Assembly (NCBI RefSeq): GCF_030549525.1
Contig: NZ_CP130831.1
Location: 124,001-188,000, forward strand
DNA from: Stenotrophomonas sp. 704A1
Lineage (GTDB): Bacteria; Pseudomonadota; Gammaproteobacteria; Xanthomonadales; Xanthomonadaceae
DNA: 64,000 bases
Direction of reading: 5' to 3'
The notes below the pieces were generated by a model. That model was not told where the DNA came from. It worked only from the letters and a program-made list of their open reading frames with translations, and made no database searches. Made by a program: the position numbers and the translations under genes. Below, in pieces: positions 6,638 through 15,690 of this stretch. Each line of letters begins with the position of its first letter. Positions within the stretch are counted from its first letter, which is position 1.

Positions 6638-9123
6638 GGGGCCAGCAGCTCCATCGGGTCGCGCGTAGTCACCACCACGTCGGGCACGTGCTGGCAGGCC
6701 TGCGCATCGAACAGGTCCAGCACGCGCAGCGCCAGCGCACGCGGCGAGGTCTCATCTTCTTCCTGCGCAGCCAGTACCGGGCCCACGCAGGCCGGGCAGC
6801 CGGCCTTGCAGTCGCAGCGCTGCACCAGTTCGCGCGCGCGCTGCACCAGTTCGGCCTGGCGCTGCCACAGCGGCTCGCTGAGGCCGACGCCGCCGGGGAA
6901 GTTGTCGTACAGGTACACGGTGGGCACGAACTCCTGCAGCAGTTCCACCACGCCGGGGTCGCCCTCGCTGCCGCGCAGCTGGCCGCGGCCGCTCTGGTCG
7001 GCGATCGCGAACCAGGAACCATCGCCGTTGCCGACCGACTTCTGCAGGTCGCGCGCATCGGCCATCACCGCCACGGTGGCGACGATGTGCAGCGCGTAGG
7101 CCGCACCCAGGAAACCATCCAGCGCATCCTGCTTGCTGGCGAACGCGCGCAGCAGCAGCGCCTGCGGCAGCTGCCACCACACCGCGGTGGTGTGCAGTTC
7201 CTGATCGGGCAGGTTCACCGGCCCATAGCCGATGTTCTCGTGGGTGTAATAGCGGATCTTCTTGTAGCCGGCCACGCGGCGCACCACGTGCACTTCGCCA
7301 TGGTGCGAATCGCCACGGCCGGCCACGCCGCCATCGAAACGGTCCAGCACCTTGAGCTTGGTGAAGTCGATGCTGTCGGTGTAGTAGTCCACGTGGGTGC
7401 GGGTGACGTAGGCCTTGCGGCCTTCCCAGTCCAGCGTTTCCACCTGGTACGGGGTGGACTGCACCATGTGGATGGCGCCTTCGTACAGGGTGAGCGCGGC
7501 GGCGGAATAGTCGACCTCGGCGATGATCTGCTGGCGGCCATCGCTGCGGTCGACCACCACGAAGTTGCCGTCGGCCACCGCGCGCAGGCTGACCGCGTTG
7601 GCCGGATAGCTGTCGGCGATCCATTCCCAGCGCTCGCCTTCGCGGTGGATCACCTCGGTTTCGGCCAGTGCTTCCAGGAACACTTCCGGGTCGATCGGGC
7701 CGAAGCCATCGCCGACCCGGAACGGCAGCTCGAAGGCGGCGCAGCGGATGTGGTCGAACAGGATCAGTGGCTGGTCCGGGGCGATGCGCGCGTGCTCAGG
7801 CGACGCTTCGGCGAAGAAGTCCGGATGCCGCACCACGTACTGGTCCAGCGGTTGCGAGCTGGCCACCATCACGCCGAGTGCGGGCTGCTGGCGGCGGCCG
7901 GCACGGCCGAAGCGCTGCCAGGTGGCGGCCACGCTGCCCGGGTAGCCATTGAGGATGACCACGTCCAGGCTGCCGATGTCCACGCCCAGTTCCAGCGCCG
8001 AGGTGCTGACGATGCCGTCGATGGTGCCGGCGCGCATCGCGCGCTCGGTCTCGCGGCGTTCGGTGGGCAGGTAGCCACCGCGGTAGGCGCGGATGCGTGG
8101 CGGCTTGCGCGGGTCATGGTCGAAGATGTCCTTCAGGTACTTGGTCAGCACCTCCACCATCAACCGGGTCTGCGCGAACACCAGGGTCTTCAGTCCCGAC
8201 TTGATCGCGATGCGGGCGATGCGGTTGCTCTGCGAGCGCGCCGAGGCGCGCAGGCCCAGGTCGGGGTTGACCACCGGCGGGTTCCACAGCAGCACCTGCT
8301 TGGGCCCGCTGGGCGCGCCGGACTCGGTGATGGCGGTGACCGGCGCCTCGATCAGTGCCTCGGCATGCGCCTGCGGGTTGCCGATGGTGGCCGAGCACAG
8401 GATGAACTGCGGTTGCACCCCATAGAACGCGCAGATGCGCTTGAGCCGGCGCAGCACGTTGGTGACGTGGCTGCCGAACACGCCACGGTAGGTATGCACT
8501 TCGTCGATGACGACGTAACGCAGGTTCTCGAAGAACTGTGCCCACTTGGTGTGATGCGGCAGGATTGCCTGGTGCAGCATGTCCGGGTTGGATACCACGA
8601 TGTCGCCGTGCAGGCGGATGGCCTGGCGCGCGTCGCCGGGGGTATCACCGTCGAAGGTGAAGGCCTTCACCCCCAGATCGCCGGCGCGGTTGAGCTCCAG
8701 CAGTTCGGCCACCTGGTCCTGGGCCAGCGCCTTGGTCGGGAACAGGTACAGCGCCTTGGCCTTGTCCTGCATCGCCGCGCTGACCACCGGCAGGGTGTAG
8801 CACAGCGATTTGCCGCTGGCGGTGGGGGTGACGATGGCCACATGTTCGCCGCGCTGGCTGGCGTCCCAGGCCTCGGCCTGGTGGCTGTACAGCTGCTCGA
8901 TGCCACGTGCCTTCAATGCGCCGGCCAGGGCCGGTGGCACCGTAGCGGGAATCGGTGCGTAGCGGCCCTCGCGGCCGGGGATGGCGAAGCTGCCGGTGAT
9001 GCGGTCCTGGTAGCGGCGCTGCAGACGTGCACTGAGCAGCGCTCCGTCGCGGGCGGGCAGGCCATCGCGGGTGGCGAGCTTCTGCTCCGCATCGGCGGTG
9101 CGCTTGGCGAGTTCGTAGGCCAT
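6634..9123 (-). CDS. mrfA: MrfA/YprA-like DEAD/DEAH-box helicase with C-terminal Cys cluster
   Basis: The 829-residue product has a superfamily 2 helicase core: Walker A in TPTASGKSLCY near residue 100, DEVH in VIDEVHTYRG near 205, and QRFGRAGRRQQPALG as motif VI. The C-terminal domain is of the DUF1998 type and holds a cysteine cluster CDCKAGCPACVGP that probably binds zinc. This architecture is that of MrfA, a 3'-5' helicase in mitomycin repair. The ATG at 9123 (MAYELAKRT) was preferred to a GTG 51 bases upstream because the family usually starts close to this helix. It is cotranscribed with the exonuclease gene that follows. Confidence 0.85.
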   Translation of the reverse strand: MAYELAKRTADAEQKLATRDGLPARDGALLSARLQRRYQDRITGSFAIPGREGRYAPIPATVPPALAGALKARGIEQLYSHQAEAWDASQRGEHVAIVTPTASGKSLCYTLPVVSAAMQDKAKALYLFPTKALAQDQVAELLELNRAGDLGVKAFTFDGDTPGDARQAIRLHGDIVVSNPDMLHQAILPHHTKWAQFFENLRYVVIDEVHTYRGVFGSHVTNVLRRLKRICAFYGVQPQFILCSATIGNPQAHAEALIEAPVTAITESGAPSGPKQVLLWNPPVVNPDLGLRASARSQSNRIARIAIKSGLKTLVFAQTRLMVEVLTKYLKDIFDHDPRKPPRIRAYRGGYLPTERRETERAMRAGTIDGIVSTSALELGVDIGSLDVVILNGYPGSVAATWQRFGRAGRRQQPALGVMVASSQPLDQYVVRHPDFFAEASPEHARIAPDQPLILFDHIRCAAFELPFRVGDGFGPIDPEVFLEALAETEVIHREGERWEWIADSYPANAVSLRAVADGNFVVVDRSDGRQQIIAEVDYSAAALTLYEGAIHMVQSTPYQVETLDWEGRKAYVTRTHVDYYTDSIDFTKLKVLDRFDGGVAGRGDSHHGEVHVVRRVAGYKKIRYYTHENIGYGPVNLPDQELHTTAVWWQLPQALLLRAFASKQDALDGFLGAAYALHIVATVAVMADARDLQKSVGNGDGSWFAIADQSGRGQLRGSEGDPGVVELLQEFVPTVYLYDNFPGGVGLSEPLWQRQAELVQRARELVQRCDCKAGCPACVGPVLAAQEEDETSPRALALRVLDLFDAQACQHVPDVVVTTRDPMELLAP

Positions 9124-9174
9124 GGAAGGTGGAGCCGGGACGTAAATCGAGGGGTCACATGGCACCACATCCAC

Positions 9175-9191
9175 GTCTCAGGATGTGAGAC
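9175..9191. promoter_or_regulatory. Inverted repeat between divergent genes
   Basis: GTCTCA and TGAGAC flank GGATG, giving a perfect 6-base palindrome about 50 bases upstream of the helicase start and 145 bases before the next gene on the plus strand. It could be an operator for mrfAB. It does not resemble a LexA box that I know. Confidence 0.3.
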
Positions 9192-9335
9192 ACCGGGATG
9201 GGACGGAGTGAACCGTTCAGTGCGCGCGGAACGGCGCATCAGAGCATCGCCCCTGGCTGAACGGCCAACGCCGCAGCAACGAAATCTGAAGCCGGCGTCC
9301 GTATCCTTGAGTCCTGGACGCAACCAACAGGGTGG

Positions 9336-9854
9336 ATGGCTGTGGCACGACGTGGAATGCAGGGAGCACTCCTGGCCGGCATGCTGCTGGCCGGCATCGC
9401 GCAGGCGCAGCAGGCCGCGCCGGTAGCCGTGACCGACCCAGCGCCCGCCCCTCCTGCAGAGGCACCGGCGGCAACCACCGCGCCGATCTCCACCGCCCTG
9501 CCGCAGGACAACGTCACCACCCTCGGCGAAGTGCGTGCGCTCAGGCCCGAGGATGAGCCGCTGGACCTGTACCGCTTCAAGAACCCGGTGAAGTTCGGCG
9601 ACAACCGCTTCAGCCGCGACTGGAGCGAACCGCCGTCGCCGGAGCAGGTCAGCATGAGCGGCGGCTACATCGTAATGGGGGTGGTGAAGGGCGTGATGGC
9701 GGCCGTCAATGGCATCAACAAGCTTACCGGCGGTCCGGAGCAGATCCAGGCAGCGATCGCACGGCCACCGCCGGAATTCAGTGCCGAACAGCAGCAGCGT
9801 GCGCTGCGCTTCTCCCAGCAGCAGGAATCCGGTGATGCGTCGCCGGTGAAGTAG
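9336..9854 (+). CDS. Exported protein of unknown function
   Basis: The 172-residue product begins with a Sec signal peptide (hydrophobic GALLAGMLLAGIAQAQQ, cleavage likely after AQA), then an Ala/Pro-rich stretch to about residue 50. The mature part contains RALRPEDEPLDLYRFKNPVKFG and a short hydrophobic patch YIVMGVVKGVMAAVNGINK. I do not recognise a family. Pro/Ala-rich linkers after the signal are common in periplasmic proteins of this group. The gene lies 40 bases before another exported protein on the same strand and may form a unit with it. Confidence 0.6.
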   Translation: MAVARRGMQGALLAGMLLAGIAQAQQAAPVAVTDPAPAPPAEAPAATTAPISTALPQDNVTTLGEVRALRPEDEPLDLYRFKNPVKFGDNRFSRDWSEPPSPEQVSMSGGYIVMGVVKGVMAAVNGINKLTGGPEQIQAAIARPPPEFSAEQQQRALRFSQQQESGDASPVK

Positions 9855-9894
9855 ACCGGTATATCCTTCGGCCTCCGCCATGGAGGTTGCTGCC

Positions 9895-10563
9895 ATGTTC
9901 CTGCGTTCGTTCTGCCTGCTGGCCACGTGGCTGCCGGTCTCCGCCTTCGCCGCCGACATCGCCGGTGAGGGTGCCTGCCGCAACGGCGCGTTCCCGTCTG
10001 AACAGAGCCGGTTCGCGCTGGCACGTGTGGTCGAGGCACCGCGCCTGTACCTGCTCGGTGACATGGACGGCTGCCCGGCCAAGGGCGAGCCGGCCTGCCG
10101 CCAGCGCAGCTATGTGGTCAACGGCGATACGGTGGTGACCGGGCGCGACCTCGGCCGCTACCGTTGCGCGTTCTTCCCGAACAAGGTGGGCGGCAGTGCC
10201 GGGTGGGTCGACCGCAGCAAGCTGCAGCCGTTGCCGGTGGCGGTGCCAACGCTGAAGGACTGGGCAGGCGACTGGAAAGATGGCGACAACGGCCTGCGCA
10301 TCACCGTGCAGGGCGGGCAGCTGCATGTGGAGGGTGACGCCTACTGGCCCTCCGCCAACCCGACGCCGGAACAGCGCCCGTATGGGCCCAACCTGGGCCA
10401 GGTGGAAGCGCGCGCGACGCCGCAGGGTGCCGATGTCGAGTTCGTTGAGGACACCTGCAAGGTGCGCGTGCATTCGCTGGGCGAGGTGCTGATCGTGGCC
10501 GACAACAGCGAATGCGGTGGCATGAACGTGCGCTTCAATGGTGTGTACCGGCGCGCCCGGTAG
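9895..10563 (+). CDS. Exported Cys-containing protein of unknown function
   Basis: The 222-residue product has a Sec signal peptide (MFLRSFCLLATWLPVSAFAAD). The mature protein has an N-terminal half with paired cysteines (GACRNG, DGCPAKGEPACR, RYRCAFF) and WVDRSKL, which resembles the end of an SH3-like fold, and a C-terminal half with DWAGDWKDGDNGLRI and two more cysteines (EDTCKV, NSECGGM). GGAGG at 9882-9886 sits 8 bases before this ATG and decides it over an ATG 15 bases upstream. No function can be assigned; a cell-envelope role is likely from export. Confidence 0.65.
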   Translation: MFLRSFCLLATWLPVSAFAADIAGEGACRNGAFPSEQSRFALARVVEAPRLYLLGDMDGCPAKGEPACRQRSYVVNGDTVVTGRDLGRYRCAFFPNKVGGSAGWVDRSKLQPLPVAVPTLKDWAGDWKDGDNGLRITVQGGQLHVEGDAYWPSANPTPEQRPYGPNLGQVEARATPQGADVEFVEDTCKVRVHSLGEVLIVADNSECGGMNVRFNGVYRRAR

Positions 10564-10607
10564 CTCCCCGCCATGCTTGGATGCTGCCTGCGATCCAATC
10601 GATGCGG

Positions 10608-12416
10608 TCAGCGCCGCCGTTCCAGCCACCACAGCAGTGATGCGCACAACACGAACGCCAGCCACCACGGCCAGCGTGAGCCCGCCACGGGTTGCATCGC
10701 CGACGCGTTCGCCGACGTACTGGAGGCCAACGCCTGTGTGGTCGCATCGATCATCGCCTGTCGATGCAGTGCGGGTGCGTCCTTCGGGTCGAACACATAG
10801 CGCCAGACAACGCTGTCGCCATGCTGCAGGCGTTGCCAGCCTGCCTCGCGGGGCCACCAGCCGGCGCAGCGCAGGGACGAGGTTGCGCCGTCGACGATCA
10901 GCGGCACGCCGCCGCCACGCGGGTTGAAGGCCTGCAGCGGCGCCTGCGCGCCACACAGCGCCTGCCGTTCGCCGGCCCAGGCAATCGCCTGTGGTGACCA
11001 CAGCGCATCATCGCTGCCCTGCGCGCGTGCCAGCGTGGCGACCACGCCGCTCCACAGTTCGCCGTGGCGGTCGTCGCGCCCGGCCAGCACCCAGCGCCAG
11101 CTGTCGGTCAACGGCAGCAGGCCGATGCGGCCCTTGCCGGCCGCGCGCCAGCCGCCGATGGCATTGCCAGCACCATCCTGCAGCAGCGCGCTGCTGCCCG
11201 GCACCTGCAGCGCAAGGGCTTCCAGCGCGGGCAGGGCGGCTCCGTGCGAGCTGCGGTCGGCCTCTTCGCCGTAGCCGGTCGGCAACGTGCCGGCGGCGAG
11301 CGGGCCACGTCGTGCGGCGAGGATCGCGCTGTCACCATCGCCGGGAAGCTCAAGGGGGCGGCTGCTGCCATCGCCCTGCACCGGCAGGCCCAGATCGCGC
11401 AGGCGCTGGCGCGCGCTGGCCGAAGGTGCGCCCGCACTGCGTACCAGCACGCCCAGTCCCTCGCGCAGCGCCTGGCGCACGGCGGCCAGCTGGCCCGCAC
11501 TCAATGCCGCCAGGCTGCGCTCGTCCAGCAGCAGCAGATCGCTGCGCGTCAGCGATGCTGCATCGATCGCCACCGCGCCATCGCCGACGCTGAGTCCGGC
11601 CCCGGTATCGGCCTGCACCTGCACACGGATGCCGGCATCGGCCGCCCAGCGGCGCAGGTACTTCAGCTCTGGCCCCGGCGCGCTGGCGCGCACCAGCAGG
11701 CGCAGCGGTGCGGCCGGCAGGGTCTGCTGCGGCACCGGTACGCTGTCGACCACCTGCCCATCGGCATCGAGCAGGCGCAGCCGGAACACGCTGCGCCCTT
11801 CGGCGCGGGCAATGCCACTGAGCTGCACGTGGCCTTCTTCGGCCACGTCCGCGCGATCGACCACGCTGCCGGCGGGGTCGAGCAGCTCGGCCTTCGCCGT
11901 TGTCACGCCGCGCGCCTGTGCCTGCACCTCGAAGCGCGCGCCGGGCGCGACATCGGCCGGGGGCTGCAATGCGATCCAGCCGCGCGGGACAGGTGGGGCC
12001 TGCCACCGTACATCCGGCGGCAGCACCGCGTCGCGGTCACGCGCGGCCAGGCCCGCACCGACCAGCGTCAGCGTGGACGCCGGATGCTGGCGCAGCGCGG
12101 TGGCCAGGTCGGGAACGCGCAGTGCGCCCGGCACCCCGGCAGCTTCCGGCAACAGCAACAGCGGGCCTTCGCTGGCCGGGAGTGCGCCAGCCTTGTCGGC
12201 TTCCCCGCCCAGCACGACCAGGCCGGCCGCCGGCTGCTGGCGGGTGGGCGGTACCAGGCAGAAATACAGCAGCGCGGCGGCAACGACCTGCAGCCCGATC
12301 ACGATCCAGCGGCGGCCAGGCTGCGCGGTGCTGCCACGCAGCTGGCGCACGCTGGCGATGGCCACGACCACCGCGAGTGCCAGCGCAATCCACAGGTTTG
12401 CAGCGGAGGCGTTCAT
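10608..12416 (-). CDS. Membrane-anchored protein with glutamine amidotransferase-like core, last gene of the TldD-MoxR operon
   Basis: The 602-residue protein has two N-terminal membrane helices (about residues 7-24 and 37-55), a large soluble part and a C-terminal helix (WPWWLAFVLCASLLWWL). The middle has Ig-like strands (PGARFEVQAQARGV) and an alpha/beta region (LLLLDERSLAALSAGQLAAVRQALREGLGV) like the inactive class I amidotransferase folds found beside BatA and DUF58 genes. The start codon overlaps the stop of the gene before it (ATGA), so translation is coupled. Its role is unknown; the topology places the soluble domain in the periplasm. Confidence 0.7.
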   Translation of the reverse strand: MNASAANLWIALALAVVVAIASVRQLRGSTAQPGRRWIVIGLQVVAAALLYFCLVPPTRQQPAAGLVVLGGEADKAGALPASEGPLLLLPEAAGVPGALRVPDLATALRQHPASTLTLVGAGLAARDRDAVLPPDVRWQAPPVPRGWIALQPPADVAPGARFEVQAQARGVTTAKAELLDPAGSVVDRADVAEEGHVQLSGIARAEGRSVFRLRLLDADGQVVDSVPVPQQTLPAAPLRLLVRASAPGPELKYLRRWAADAGIRVQVQADTGAGLSVGDGAVAIDAASLTRSDLLLLDERSLAALSAGQLAAVRQALREGLGVLVRSAGAPSASARQRLRDLGLPVQGDGSSRPLELPGDGDSAILAARRGPLAAGTLPTGYGEEADRSSHGAALPALEALALQVPGSSALLQDGAGNAIGGWRAAGKGRIGLLPLTDSWRWVLAGRDDRHGELWSGVVATLARAQGSDDALWSPQAIAWAGERQALCGAQAPLQAFNPRGGGVPLIVDGATSSLRCAGWWPREAGWQRLQHGDSVVWRYVFDPKDAPALHRQAMIDATTQALASSTSANASAMQPVAGSRWPWWLAFVLCASLLWWLERRR

Positions 12417-14572
12417 GGCTGCTTCTCCAGCGCATCAAGGTAGCGCTGGCCCATCGCATCGGCCGCACTGCGCCGCATCGCCTGCGGCAGGGGACGCTGC
12501 AGGGCGCGCCACAGCTGCGCGCGCAGGCGCTGGCGGCAGTCGTCGCAACCGGGTTCGATGCGCAGCTGCTCGATCGCGGCAGCCAGATCGAGCGCATCCG
12601 GCAGGTAGGCGGCGTTGCGCTGCTGCCAGGCCGCAAGCGCATCCAGATCCGGCGTGCCGGTGCCATCGCCGAGGCGCTGCCAGGCCTCGACGATAGCCGG
12701 GTCCGGCGGCGTGCGCGCGGTCAACGGCAGTTCGCGGCTGGCCAGTCCGGCGCGGTCACCGCCGAGGCGACGGCCTTCATCGATCGGCGGCAGCTCCGGT
12801 CCGACCCGGGCCAGGTAGATGCGCTCGGCCTGTTGCACCTGCTTGATGAAGCCCAGTGCCTTGTAGGCAAACGGCAACGCCTGCTCTGGCCGGCCCTGGC
12901 GCAGTTCGCCCTCGGCCGACCACATCTGGTCCAGCGCGGCCTTCAAGGTGGCGCGGGTCTGCGGATCGAGCAGGGTGGCCGCCTCGGCGTGGTCATGGGT
13001 GTGGCCGTACTCGGAGAGCACATCGGTGGCGCTGCCGAACACCGGCGGCGTATCGGCGTCGGCAGCCTTGCCACCGTGATCATGGCCATGGTCGTCATGC
13101 GCGCCGGCGCCATGGTCGTGATCATGATCGTCATCAGGGTCGTCTGCCGGCATGTCGCTGGTGGGCAGGTCGCTGGTGGGCGGCGGCTTCGGTGCGCCTT
13201 CGCTCTCCTCGCCCAGGAACTGGCCATAGCGCAGGCGCAGGATGCGCTGGTCGACACCGATCGCATCGCTGCGCTTCACCACGTCCTCGGCGGCCAGGCT
13301 GCGCCGCTGCCGGATCAGCGCTTCGGCATCGATGATGATCTGCCGCTGGCTGCGGAAGTAGGCCGGCAGGGTCTTCTTGATGCGACCCTCCAGTTCGGCA
13401 CCGAGTGCGACCTCGGCGCTGGGCAGGCGCAGGATCACGCTGCTGCTGCGCCCGGTCTGCGGCGCGGGTGTGTGGTTGTCGCGTACTTCCAGCTGGGCGA
13501 TCACATCGTTGCCCGGCTGCGCGCCCAGTGCAGCAAGGTCGAGCGTATGCGCGAAACGCCGCGCGGTCGCCTCGCCGCTCCCGGTGAGGCCCACACTGCG
13601 GCGAACGAAGGTGATGTTCTCGCCGCTGCCCTGGGTGAGGGTGACCGACAGCGTTGCCTGCGCGGCCACGCCATAGTCATCGCTGGCCTCGAAGCGCAGT
13701 GCCCACTGCCGTTGCCCGGGCGAGCCCAGCACCAGGCTGGCAGCCGGTTCCAGCACGCGCACGCTGGGCGCGCGGTCGGCCACCACGTCCAGCCGGTGCA
13801 GGCGGGTTTCGGCCAGGGCCGGTTCGCTCACCACGCGGTACAGCACCGGCGTGCGTGCCACGTCCTGTGCCTGCCATTGGCCATCGTGCGCGCGCAGCGG
13901 CAGCCGGCGACCGTCGTGGAACTGCAGCCATGCCCGGTCCGGCGCGCGGTCGAAGCGCAATGACCACGACAGCTTGCTGCCGGCGGCGACCTTGGCATCC
14001 AGTGTGCTCTGGGTGAGCGTGGCCTGCCCGGTATAGGCCGGCGCGTCGATACGCAGGCGGGTGGACTGCAGATGCAGCGGACCCGCGGCAGGGCTGCCAC
14101 CGGCTGCCGTGGCATGGGGCGGCGCCGTGCCGGGGCCGGAACGTGGCCAGCCGAGTACCAGCAGCGCCATGGCGATGCCTGCCGTCCAGCACAGTGCCAG
14201 TGCGGCGCGCGGCCAGCGTGGACGCAGCTCCGGCATCGCGTGTTCCAGCGTGGCCAGCACATGCTCGCGCTGGCGCCGTTGCAGCGGATTGAGGGTGGCG
14301 GCGTCTGCGAACAGCAGGTCGGCGCTGTCTTCGCTGGTGCCGCTGGCATCGAGCCGACGCTGCAGCCACTGCCGGTCCAGCCGACGGGCGAGCGCGGTGG
14401 CGAGGGCGGCGCAGGCCAGCAGGCTGACCGTTCCGACCACGCAGGCGATGTCGAAGCCCGCCAGGCGCAGCGCCAGCACCGTCGCGGCCAGCGCCCATGG
14501 AAGGCCCAACAGCAGGACGATGAGGGCGCGCCGACGGCGTGCACGTTGCCAGGCGCGGTGCAGCGGGCTCAT
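12413..14572 (-). CDS. Large membrane protein, DUF4175-like, with His-rich loop
   Basis: The 719-residue product has three N-terminal hydrophobic helices (about 20-40, 45-65 and 125-143) followed by a long periplasmic-type region. It resembles DUF4175-type proteins in layout, which is a weak call. A striking segment at about 475-502 alternates His and Asp (DDHDHDHGAGAHDDHGHDHGG), with HTHDHAEA near 520, suggesting metal binding. The C-terminus contains CDDCRQRL, a CxxC pair. The ATG at 14572 overlaps the preceding stop by 4 bases, as do the junctions on both sides, so it belongs to the operon. A longer frame upstream overlaps the BatA-like gene and was rejected. Confidence 0.7.
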   Translation of the reverse strand: MSPLHRAWQRARRRRALIVLLLGLPWALAATVLALRLAGFDIACVVGTVSLLACAALATALARRLDRQWLQRRLDASGTSEDSADLLFADAATLNPLQRRQREHVLATLEHAMPELRPRWPRAALALCWTAGIAMALLVLGWPRSGPGTAPPHATAAGGSPAAGPLHLQSTRLRIDAPAYTGQATLTQSTLDAKVAAGSKLSWSLRFDRAPDRAWLQFHDGRRLPLRAHDGQWQAQDVARTPVLYRVVSEPALAETRLHRLDVVADRAPSVRVLEPAASLVLGSPGQRQWALRFEASDDYGVAAQATLSVTLTQGSGENITFVRRSVGLTGSGEATARRFAHTLDLAALGAQPGNDVIAQLEVRDNHTPAPQTGRSSSVILRLPSAEVALGAELEGRIKKTLPAYFRSQRQIIIDAEALIRQRRSLAAEDVVKRSDAIGVDQRILRLRYGQFLGEESEGAPKPPPTSDLPTSDMPADDPDDDHDHDHGAGAHDDHGHDHGGKAADADTPPVFGSATDVLSEYGHTHDHAEAATLLDPQTRATLKAALDQMWSAEGELRQGRPEQALPFAYKALGFIKQVQQAERIYLARVGPELPPIDEGRRLGGDRAGLASRELPLTARTPPDPAIVEAWQRLGDGTGTPDLDALAAWQQRNAAYLPDALDLAAAIEQLRIEPGCDDCRQRLRAQLWRALQRPLPQAMRRSAADAMGQRYLDALEKQP

Positions 14573-15690
14573 GCGACGCCCCGGCGACGCGCACTGCTGG
14601 CCATCCAACGCTCCAGCGCGAACAGCAGCACGATGGCCAGCAGCAGCCAACCGGTCAGCTCACGCAGCGGAGCTGCTGCTGCGGGCAAGGCCGCCTGACG
14701 GGGTGTCTGGTCCTGTGCATCGCCCAGGCGAGGCGACGGCAGCGGTTGCAGGGCCAGCAGCAGGTTGCGCGGCAACTGCGGATCACGCAGCGCGGCGTTG
14801 CTGGCAGCACTCCACTCGCCCGGCAGTGACAGCAGGCGGCCAAGGCCGACACGCTGCTGCCACAACAGCGGCACGCCTTCGTCGCTGCGTAGCAGGACCT
14901 GGGCCTCGGTGCTGGGCCTGGCCGCGCTCAGCACGCTGCCACCGTCGCGCAACCAGGCCAGCCAGTTCGCCGGCATTGTGTCGTTGCGGCTCCATACCCC
15001 GATCTCACCGCGTTCGGGCAGGGCATCCACGGCCAGCGGCGTGGGCAGTGATTGCACGCCCCACGCGCGCTGCAGTGCGTTCAACCAGTGCTGGGCCGTG
15101 GCCGACGCCTCGCCGTGAACGCGCAGCCGCGGCGGTGCGGCTGCGGTCTGCGGCGGTGTGACCGGCATCGGCTGCGTGTGCCATTGCACGTCGCGCGACA
15201 GCTGCAGGCGGGCGCCATCCAGGCCGGGCAGGGGATCGGGAACGTGCACGGTCAACGCGGTGCCAGCGGGCAGCTGCGCGTCCAGTTCGCGCAGCAGGCT
15301 GGGCAGGGATGCAGTGGATGCAGGTGGCACTTGATCAACGGCCGGGAAGCCGGGCGCCAGCCAATGCCAGTTGCCCGCTTCGGCGGCGCCACGTAGTGCG
15401 GTCGCGTCCAGCCCTGGAGCAACAACCGTCCACGCGGTGGGGGCTGGCGCAGGTCCGGTCAATGCAGGTCGTGCCAGCAGCAAGGCCAGCGCGGCCAGCA
15501 ACAGCAGGCGCACCAGCAGCAGCGGCCAGTCATCGAAGCGGATGCGCTGACGTGGACGGATCTGTGCACGCAGCCAGCGCAGCGCGGCAAAATCCAGCGG
15601 TGTGTACGGATGGCGGCGTGCGAGGTGGATCAGCAGTGGCAGCAGCCATGCAGCAAGCGCGGCCAGGCCCAGTGGCAGCAGCAGGGTCAT
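14569..15690 (-). CDS. BatA-like membrane protein (aerotolerance-type N-terminal domain)
   Basis: The 373-residue product starts MTLLLPLGLAALAAWLLPLLIHLARR, then FAALRWLR, a second helix (LLLVRLLLLAALALLLARPALTG) and a C-terminal helix near the end. The first 85 residues match the N-terminal domain of BatA/BatB-type proteins, which occur beside MoxR and DUF58 genes. The middle domain has a Rossmann-like pattern but no complete von Willebrand metal site that I can see. The start overlaps the DUF58 stop by 4 bases. Confidence 0.75.
   Translation of the reverse strand: MTLLLPLGLAALAAWLLPLLIHLARRHPYTPLDFAALRWLRAQIRPRQRIRFDDWPLLLVRLLLLAALALLLARPALTGPAPAPTAWTVVAPGLDATALRGAAEAGNWHWLAPGFPAVDQVPPASTASLPSLLRELDAQLPAGTALTVHVPDPLPGLDGARLQLSRDVQWHTQPMPVTPPQTAAAPPRLRVHGEASATAQHWLNALQRAWGVQSLPTPLAVDALPERGEIGVWSRNDTMPANWLAWLRDGGSVLSAARPSTEAQVLLRSDEGVPLLWQQRVGLGRLLSLPGEWSAASNAALRDPQLPRNLLLALQPLPSPRLGDAQDQTPRQAALPAAAAPLRELTGWLLLAIVLLFALERWMASSARRRGVA

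Noticed and set aside
9175..9191. LexA box controlling mrfAB
   Set aside because: The palindrome GTCTCA-N5-TGAGAC does not match LexA consensus sequences that I know; left as an unnamed inverted repeat.
6280..9426. A 1048-residue plus-strand frame opposite the MrfA helicase, and a 959-residue one at 18466-21345
   Set aside because: Composition is that of antisense frames in GC-rich DNA; the minus-strand genes carry clear catalytic motifs.
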